6,194 bases of DNA from Bacteroidales bacterium UBA1223 (GTDB lineage: Bacteria > Bacteroidota > Bacteroidia > Bacteroidales > P3): the NCBI GenBank assembly GCA_002309155.1, contig DBXB01000035.1:1-6194 (forward strand), read 5' to 3'. Both the position numbers and the translations under genes were made by a program. Positions 1-5,097 of this stretch are shown here, piece after piece. Positions within the stretch are counted from its first letter, which is position 1. Every line of letters begins with the position of its first letter. The notes below the pieces were generated by a model. That model saw nothing but the letters and a program-made list of their open reading frames with translations. It was not told the origin of the DNA and searched no databases.

Positions 1-2243
1 TTTTCTCCGCTTCGCTGTCGAGAGAGCCACTGGCTCTTTCTTCACATGTCGGTGAACCCAAACCACTGAGTCGTCAGACGCTCCTGTTCGTGCAGAGGTT
101 GAACAAGTTTGGCTATTCACTCGCCGAGGAGACTCTTCAGGCTGTGAACCACTGTGGCGCCAAGACGCTGGCATCCTTGGTGTCGGCTATCGAGGAGGTA
201 TATGCCGTAAAACTAAACTGGACTCCCCTTGTAAAAGGTTGGGACACGCCTACTGGTGAGTCGTATGTCGACCACTTCATCACCATGTGTGCCAATGTCT
301 TTGGCTTGCCCGAGGATTTCAAGGGCACCACCTTGCCTTGCGGTCATATAATTCCTGACGGCACATTCCCCTTGGAACGCTACAATGGATGTCCGTTCTG
401 TGGCACTCCCTTTCAGATATCTAACACCACATATTCCGGTCAGGGATCTCGACTGAAGACGCTCAGACTTTGGACCGACAACGACTTGATGGACCTCCGT
501 GACAGTCTTATCTCCTCGCCTGTGCCTCTTGACGCCACTCAGGTCTCCGACCTCAAGGTGTTGCTCGGTTCATATCCACTTCCCGACACATTCCAGACGA
601 CTATCAAAGAGACGGCAACGGTGATTGCCAGTCTGCTGATAGATATCGGCGCCAGCGACAGAGCGGCTTCGCTAGTACAAGGACCTAATGACATCATAAG
701 ATTGCTTTGGTACCGCCATACTGGATACCCGAGACTGATACGTCCAGCCAAACTTGTGGAGATGGTGGCACGAGGCCATCACGACTGTTGGTATGACGAT
801 GAAGAGAACGAAGACTGGAACGATGTGGGACTCAAGGCTGTACGACTGCGCCTGCACTACAGTCGACCTGAATGCCTACGCTATGCTAGCTGGCTCAATA
901 TGATGAAAATCTCCCCCCAGGCGGCCTGCGAGCAGATGCACCCTTACCGAGGAATGTGGGTTCGTTTTATCAGGGCGCTGCGGCTGGCCGAATATGCTCA
1001 TAAGGAGGGTTTCGACTATCTCGCCACGTTGCTTGACTGCTTCTACCGAAAGGACTATACTGTCACGGCAGGACTAATCGACAAAGCCCGCAAGCGTGAC
1101 GATGCTTACGAGACACTTGAGTTGCTCGTTGCCAATCCTGGACTTTTTGCACGCGGCCTCTTCTCCAATATGCTCAGATTCGGTCCGGAACCAGTCCTCG
1201 AATCGTTCCGCAAGATTATGCATTCGCTTCCGACACGTCTGATTCTCACCCTCGGAATGTATGCCGACAGCTACTTCGATCCCACAGTCAACCGGTCGGT
1301 CCAGACCATCACGGGAATGCGCAAAAGAATTGACGCCAATCCGTCGCTGTCGCTTTATGATGATGAGGAATTGCACGACATGGTTCGACAGGTGCAACGT
1401 CTTTATCTTGAGGTTATGTCACGTCGTTACGCCGCCATCCCTGATGAGAACAAGACGATGTATATCGATCCGGTGCTATTCAGTGTGCCTCTGTCTATCG
1501 GCGATCGCTCCTCTACCATACAGGACGCCAGTTGTGCGCTGCAGGGTATGACTTTCCCTGTCGAGGGCGACAAGGTGCGGCTCTTCATGCAATGGGGAGA
1601 AGGGTTGAAAGCACAGCACATGGACATGGACCTCAGCTGTATCATAGCTTACGACGGTCGCAATGATGTCTGCTCATACTACAACCTGTCGACTGTTGGC
1701 GCCGTCCATAGCGGAGACATACGATATATACCCGATGATGTCGGCGCCGCAGAATATATTGAGCTCTCCTTGTCGGACCTCAACGCCGCGGGAGCTCGCT
1801 ACTGTGTCTTCAGTTGCAACGCCTATTCCACAGGCAACTTGTCGCCAAACCTGTCTGTAGGTTGGATGAACTCCGCCAACCCTATGGAGATCTCCGAAGA
1901 GACGGGTGTCGCATACGACCCGTCGACAGTCCAGCACCGAGTGAGGATAGCGACAACTAACCTTAGCAAGGGTCTGGTGTTCGGCGTGCTCGATGTGGCT
2001 CGCAGGGAAATAGTGTGGATGGAGTTACCTTTTGGAGGACAGATTGCGGAGGAGATGGATTGTGCGAATGTCCGAAGTTATCTGCGTCGCCTCAACGACA
2101 AGGTTAAAATTGGCGAACTCCTGAAACTGAAAGCCGACGTGCAGAAACTCGAAATTGTTGATAGCCCCGACCAGGCCGACGAGTCATATACTCTACTCTG
2201 GGCACTCAATCCCGCAGAGGTGGCGAAGACTCTGATTGTTTGA
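1..2243 (+). CDS. TerD-domain protein with RING-like zinc motif, MXAN_6230/SCO0854-like (5' partial)
   Basis: This is a large, probably cytoplasmic protein of unknown reaction. The frame is open from base 3 with no stop. The first start codon inside it is a GTG at 90, but the 29 codons before it continue the same helical N-terminal region, so the true start lies left of the window. Numbering from that GTG (717 residues), a Cys/His cluster C84-x-H86...C101-x2-C104 resembles one zinc site of a RING finger. A long helical region follows (about 130-460), containing NPGLFARGL at 349-357. Residues about 485-650 resemble a TerD domain, with D512-x-D514-L-S, the YYNL segment at 530-533, AVHSGDI at 538-544 and AAEYIELSL at 553-561. 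TerD domains bind calcium and occur in tellurite, chemical-stress and phage-resistance loci. The order of parts recalls the MXAN_6230/SCO0854 family, recognised from memory. No signal peptide or membrane segment is seen. No other ter gene is visible, so a stress or defence role is inference. Confidence 0.8.
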   Translation, partial: FSASLSREPLALSSHVGEPKPLSRQTLLFVQRLNKFGYSLAEETLQAVNHCGAKTLASLVSAIEEVYAVKLNWTPLVKGWDTPTGESYVDHFITMCANVFGLPEDFKGTTLPCGHIIPDGTFPLERYNGCPFCGTPFQISNTTYSGQGSRLKTLRLWTDNDLMDLRDSLISSPVPLDATQVSDLKVLLGSYPLPDTFQTTIKETATVIASLLIDIGASDRAASLVQGPNDIIRLLWYRHTGYPRLIRPAKLVEMVARGHHDCWYDDEENEDWNDVGLKAVRLRLHYSRPECLRYASWLNMMKISPQAACEQMHPYRGMWVRFIRALRLAEYAHKEGFDYLATLLDCFYRKDYTVTAGLIDKARKRDDAYETLELLVANPGLFARGLFSNMLRFGPEPVLESFRKIMHSLPTRLILTLGMYADSYFDPTVNRSVQTITGMRKRIDANPSLSLYDDEELHDMVRQVQRLYLEVMSRRYAAIPDENKTMYIDPVLFSVPLSIGDRSSTIQDASCALQGMTFPVEGDKVRLFMQWGEGLKAQHMDMDLSCIIAYDGRNDVCSYYNLSTVGAVHSGDIRYIPDDVGAAEYIELSLSDLNAAGARYCVFSCNAYSTGNLSPNLSVGWMNSANPMEISEETGVAYDPSTVQHRVRIATTNLSKGLVFGVLDVARREIVWMELPFGGQIAEEMDCANVRSYLRRLNDKVKIGELLKLKADVQKLEIVDSPDQADESYTLLWALNPAEVAKTLIV

Positions 2244-2244
2244 A

Positions 2245-2362
2245 GGGTTGAAAAGGTTTGAAAGGTTGAAAAGGTTAAAAGGGTTTAAAAGGTTTTATAA
2301 AGGTTTTAAAGGTTTCAAAGGGTTTGAAAGGTTTTAAAGGTTTAAAAGGTTTAAAAGGTTGG
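2245..2362. repeat. 9-nt tandem array, consensus GGTTTAAAA, almost free of C
   Basis: Thirteen degenerate copies of a GGTTTAAAA-like unit begin immediately after the stop codon at 2241-2243. The last G before each T run falls at 2247, 2256, 2265, 2274, 2283, 2292, 2303, 2312, 2322, 2331, 2340, 2349 and 2358. The steps are therefore 9 nt except for one of 11 and one of 10. From 2244 to 2385 the plus strand contains a single C, at 2316. No GC-rich hairpin terminator is present, so the array occupies the place where one would be expected. Its function is unknown. Confidence 0.9.
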
Positions 2363-2388
2363 AAATTGATAATTGAAAGTTTAATCAC

Positions 2389-2486
2389 CTTAACACCATA
2401 TCGCCATATCATCTTAACACCTTAACATCTTAACTCCCCTTAACTCCTTATCAACATATCAACATATCAACAATTCACCATTTCTC
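2389..2486. repeat. 8-nt tandem array (CTTAACAC / CATATCAA units), almost free of G
   Basis: Twelve consecutive 8-nt units run in register, with one 2-nt insertion at 2437-2438. Units of the CTTAAC type start at 2389, 2413, 2421, 2429 and 2439. Units of the CATATC type start at 2397, 2405, 2455 and 2463, and a hybrid CTTATCAA starts at 2447. The final two units (2471, 2479) are more diverged. TATCAACA is repeated perfectly three times at 2449-2472. From 2386 to 2489 the plus strand has only one G, at 2403. The last unit overlaps the stop codon of the DUF486 gene on the other strand. Confidence 0.85.
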
Positions 2487-2862
2487 AATGTTTCCAGAAG
2501 GCGAAGACTACGGCGAGTAGTATGAAGATGAAACTGACTAGATGGTTCCATCTGATAGGTTCGCTTTTGAATACCGTAGCCACGATGACGGTGAATACCG
2601 TCAGCGAAATACATTCTGCCAGGATTTTCAGCTGCATCAGCGAGAAAGGTCCTCCGTTGATTTGGCTTCCGATACGGTTGGCGGGAATCATGAAGCTGTA
2701 TTCAAAGAATGCCACGCCCCAGGATGACAGGATGATGAGAAACAGAGGCCAGTCGGTGTTGACCTTCATCTCGGTGAGTTTCAGATTGCCATACCAGGCA
2801 AATGTCATGAAGATATTGCTGACGACAAGCAGCAAAATGGTGAGAAGACCTTTGGGCATCAT
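2485..2862 (-). CDS. DUF486 family small membrane protein (DMT-like)
   Basis: A 125-residue integral membrane protein with four predicted helices, at about residues 6-25, 38-58, 78-98 and 107-123. It carries the hallmarks of DUF486: FMTFAWYG at 19-25 in the first helix region, FFEYSFMIPANRIGS at 52-66, and FSLMQLKI at 73-80. Length and helix number fit the family, which is placed in the drug/metabolite transporter superfamily and has no established substrate that I know of. The gene overlaps the end of cinA, so the pair is probably cotranscribed and translationally coupled. Two adjacent ATG codons are possible starts (2860-2862 and 2857-2859). A purine-rich GAGGGAG stretch ends 2 nt before the first and 5 nt before the second, so the second ATG (124 residues, MPKGLL...) may be the one used. 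Family assignment is secure; transported substrate or function is unknown. Confidence 0.92.
   Translation of the reverse strand: MMPKGLLTILLLVVSNIFMTFAWYGNLKLTEMKVNTDWPLFLIILSSWGVAFFEYSFMIPANRIGSQINGGPFSLMQLKILAECISLTVFTVIVATVFKSEPIRWNHLVSFIFILLAVVFAFWKH
2857..2862 (-). other. ATGATG stop/start overlap between cinA and the DUF486 gene
   Basis: On the minus strand the junction reads GAGCAATGATG. The cinA stop TGA (2861-2859) lies within the two tandem ATG codons of the downstream gene. With the first ATG the overlap is 4 nt (ATGA); with the second it is 1 nt (TGATG). Either arrangement is typical of termination-reinitiation coupling. Confidence 0.85.
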
Positions 2863-4115
2863 TGCTCCCTCTCTTTGATTTGGTTGATAAGCATGGAGAA
2901 GACTTCGTTGCAGGCGCGCTCGATAGTTCGCAGACGGTCATCGCCGAATTTCTTTAGACGAGTCTCTGTTCCCCGTGGACCAGCTACAGCAATCCATACG
3001 GTTCCTACGGGTTTTTCGTCGGTGCCACCAGTGGGGCCTGCCACTCCGGAGGTCGCAACACCATAGTCGGAAGAGGTGCGTGACCGTATGCCTTCTGCCA
3101 TTTCCCGTACTGTTGCCTCGCTGACAGCTCCCTGTGATTCGAGTGTCTCACGTCGAACTCCGAGAATATCCATCTTCACATCGTTGCTGTAAGCCACCAC
3201 GCCACCTCTGAAATATTTGGAGGCTCCCGAAAGGGCTGTGAGTTTTGATGCTAGAGCTCCTCCAGTGCAACTCTCGGCTGTGGAGAGGGTGAGGGCGTTC
3301 ATGCTGAAAATTCTTGCCACAGCCTCAGGTATGGTCTCGAGATCTTCACCTACTATATACTGTCCGGCAAGAAGATAGAGCTTCTTTACCTCGCGCATAA
3401 CGCCATTGACGAGTTCATCGTGATTGTCGCCCTTGGCGGTAAGACGTAGTTTGACCATGCCGGCTTGCGGTAGGTATGCCAGACTCATGCACTGTGGCAG
3501 ACCTGTCTCCCAAGGCTCTATGAGGTCGCTGAGGAACGATTCTCCGATGCCCTGAACCAATATGTTCTTGTTGATGATGATGCCTGTCTGGAAATAACTC
3601 TTCAGACGGGGAATAATCTCAGTATCCATAAGGTTCTCCGCCTCGAAGGGCACGCCGGGCAGAGAGACTACCACTTTGCGACGTCGTGTGCCACTTTCGA
3701 ACCACATGGCAGGTGCTGTTCCCAAGACATTGTTGATCATGGTGCAGCATTCCGGCACCCATGCTTGGCGGCGGTTCAGGGGGGTGAGCTCATAGCCTCG
3801 GGCATCGAATATACGCTGTATGTTTGCTAACGCTTCGGGGTTCTCCACCAGGACACTGCCGTAGAAATCACACAGCACCTGCTTGGTGATGTCGTCCTTG
3901 GTCGGTCCGAGTCCTCCAGTCATGATGACAGCGTCGCTGGTACGGTGAAGTCGGCGAAGAGTTGTGCTTATCGCATCGGCGGAATCACCTATCACTGCAA
4001 TCTCTTTTACATCAATTCCTGCGGCGATGAGTTTTCTCGACATCATGGCGGCATTGCTGTTCACGACTTGTCCTATAAGAAGTTCGTTACCTATATTGAT
4101 TATGCTAACATTCAT
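2859..4115 (-). CDS. cinA: CinA: competence/damage-inducible protein A with NMN deamidase domain
   Basis: This 418-residue protein has the full two-domain CinA layout and usual length. Residues 1-170 form the molybdopterin-binding (MoaB/MogA-like) domain, with NIGNELLIG at 7-15, TGGLGPTKDD at 66-75, TAPAMWFE at 133-140 and SLPGVPFE at 151-158. In studied homologues this region has ADP-ribose pyrophosphatase activity. Residues about 262-415 form the PncC-type nicotinamide-nucleotide amidase domain (NMN + water to NaMN + ammonia), with TAESCTGG at 279-286, GGVVAYSN at 304-311, K314, and GVAGPTGGT at 357-365. The conserved Ser-Tyr-Lys set expected at the active site (S282, Y309, K314) appears intact by motif. 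The predicted role is cytoplasmic recycling of pyridine nucleotides. The start follows a plausible promoter by about 40 nt with no Shine-Dalgarno sequence, and the next residues VSIINIGNELL match the family's N terminus. It leads an operon with the DUF486 gene and is divergent from nadC. Direct involvement in competence is not implied by the name. Confidence 0.96.
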   Translation of the reverse strand: MNVSIINIGNELLIGQVVNSNAAMMSRKLIAAGIDVKEIAVIGDSADAISTTLRRLHRTSDAVIMTGGLGPTKDDITKQVLCDFYGSVLVENPEALANIQRIFDARGYELTPLNRRQAWVPECCTMINNVLGTAPAMWFESGTRRRKVVVSLPGVPFEAENLMDTEIIPRLKSYFQTGIIINKNILVQGIGESFLSDLIEPWETGLPQCMSLAYLPQAGMVKLRLTAKGDNHDELVNGVMREVKKLYLLAGQYIVGEDLETIPEAVARIFSMNALTLSTAESCTGGALASKLTALSGASKYFRGGVVAYSNDVKMDILGVRRETLESQGAVSEATVREMAEGIRSRTSSDYGVATSGVAGPTGGTDEKPVGTVWIAVAGPRGTETRLKKFGDDRLRTIERACNEVFSMLINQIKEREQ

Positions 4116-4159
4116 AATATGTGATATTTGCTGAGAATTGCGTTTTTCTTTTCGTGGTG

Positions 4160-4167
4160 CAAAAATA
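4160..4167 (-). promoter_or_regulatory. Predicted cinA promoter, -7 element TATTTTTG
   Basis: The minus strand reads TTTTGTATTTTTGCAC, containing TATTTTTG, an exact match to the Bacteroidetes TAnnTTTG -7 element. It would place transcription start near 4154, giving a leader of about 40 nt before the cinA ATG. No well-spaced TTTG is seen around -33: the nearest TTG (4180-4182) is only 12 nt upstream. An A9 run on this strand (4189-4197) sits where the upstream element would be expected. Confidence 0.65.
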
Positions 4168-4194
4168 CAAAAGTTGTCTCAATGGTGGTTTTTT

Positions 4195-4227
4195 TTTGTC
4201 CGAATAAGAAAAAATGTTGTAATTTTG
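4195..4227 (+). promoter_or_regulatory. Predicted nadC promoter, TTTG-N21-TAATTTTG
   Basis: TTTG at 4195-4198 and TAATTTTG at 4220-4227 match the -33 and -7 elements of Bacteroidetes sigma-ABfr promoters, with 21 nt between them. The expected start near 4232 leaves a leader of about 20 nt before the nadC ATG. The -33 box is the end of a T9 run (4189-4197). No clear inverted-repeat operator was found in the gap. Confidence 0.72.
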
Positions 4228-4252
4228 CAGTTTCTTAGATTTATTTGAAATT

Positions 4253-5095
4253 ATGATTTCGATACCCAATTTAGATGAGTTGATTAACATGGCATTGCGT
4301 GAAGATGTGGGAGACGGAGACCACTCCACACTGTCATGTATCCCCCAAGAGGCTCAGGGTCGAGCTCGGATGATGGCCAAGCAAGACGGTGTTTTGTGTG
4401 GCGTCGAGGTGGGGGAGAGGGTGTTCCACTTGGTTGATCCTGATCTTAAGGTTACCATCTTGATGCATGACGGCGACGAGGTGCGGAAAGGCGACATGGT
4501 GATGACTGTCGAGGGACATTCCGGCAGCATACTCACTGCTGAACGTACCGCTCTCAACTTCATGCAGCGTCTCAGTGGCATTGCTACAGAGACTCGTCGC
4601 ATGACACGCCTCATCGAAGGTATGCACACCAGACTGCTCGACACCCGCAAGACCACTCCCAATATGCGTCTGCTCGAGAAATATGCGGTGGCATGTGGTG
4701 GAGGCACCAATCATCGTATTGGTCTTTACGACATGATTATGCTCAAAGATAATCATATCGACTTCGCCGGTGGTATCGAAGCCGCGATCGACAGGGCGAA
4801 TGGCTATCTCCACGACCGTGGCAAATCGCTGAAAATAGAGATAGAGGTCCGTAACCTCGACGAACTCGACAGGGTGTTGCGGCATGGCGGTGTGGACCGC
4901 ATCATGCTTGATAATTTCGATGTCGATACGCTCCGTGAGGCAGTCCGCAGAATAGACCATCGCTTCGAGACTGAGGCTAGCGGTGGCATCACTGAGGTTA
5001 CCCTGCGTCAGTATGCCGAGACGGGAGTCGACTTTATCTCGATGGGTGCCCTCACTCATCATATCAAAAGCCTTGATTTGAGTCTGATAGTCTGA
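4253..5095 (+). CDS. nadC: NadC: nicotinate-nucleotide pyrophosphorylase (carboxylating)
   Basis: This cytoplasmic enzyme converts quinolinate and phosphoribosyl pyrophosphate to NaMN, carbon dioxide and pyrophosphate, in de novo NAD synthesis. At 280 residues it has the usual family length. Visible family motifs are REDVGDGDHST at 16-26, LTAERTALNFMQRLSGIAT at 94-112, LDTRKTTPNMRLLEKYA at 129-145, the segment from CGGGTNHR (148-155) through LKDNHI (164-169), EIEVRN at 196-201, IMLDNF at 217-222, EASGGI at 241-246 and ISMGALTHH at 262-270. The basic residues expected to hold the substrate phosphate and carboxylates (R132, K133, H154, R155, K165) are present. The ATG at 4253 is preferred because residues 5-26 align with the family's N terminus and the promoter lies just upstream. 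No Shine-Dalgarno sequence is seen, which is normal for this phylum. nadA and nadB are not in the window. Confidence 0.97.
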   Translation: MISIPNLDELINMALREDVGDGDHSTLSCIPQEAQGRARMMAKQDGVLCGVEVGERVFHLVDPDLKVTILMHDGDEVRKGDMVMTVEGHSGSILTAERTALNFMQRLSGIATETRRMTRLIEGMHTRLLDTRKTTPNMRLLEKYAVACGGGTNHRIGLYDMIMLKDNHIDFAGGIEAAIDRANGYLHDRGKSLKIEIEVRNLDELDRVLRHGGVDRIMLDNFDVDTLREAVRRIDHRFETEASGGITEVTLRQYAETGVDFISMGALTHHIKSLDLSLIV

Positions 5096-5097
5096 CG

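Noticed and set aside
1261..1551. A 96-codon plus-strand frame inside the TerD-domain gene
   Set aside because: It overlaps the conserved helical body of the main frame and has a Cys/Arg-rich composition typical of an out-of-frame shadow.
2236..2335. Possible translation of the 9-nt array as a Gly/Arg/Lys/Phe repeat peptide
   Set aside because: Nine nucleotides equal three codons, so the array stays open by periodicity alone. The only start would be a TTG inside the preceding gene and the frame ends at a TAA within the array.
2244..2484. Rho-independent terminator in the convergent gap
   Set aside because: No GC-rich stem followed by a T run was found on either strand; only weak, patchy pairing between the two arrays is possible.
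2245..2486. CRISPR array
   Set aside because: The units are 8-9 nt with no spacers, far shorter than CRISPR repeats, and no cas genes are nearby.
2522..2878. A 118-codon plus-strand frame across the DUF486 gene and the end of cinA
   Set aside because: It is antisense to two well-supported genes and has no family resemblance or credible promoter.
4334..5062. A 242-codon open frame on the minus strand opposite nadC
   Set aside because: It lies wholly antisense to a gene with every NadC motif intact. Its translation is rich in His, Thr and Val without recognisable motifs, as expected from the reverse of this codon usage.
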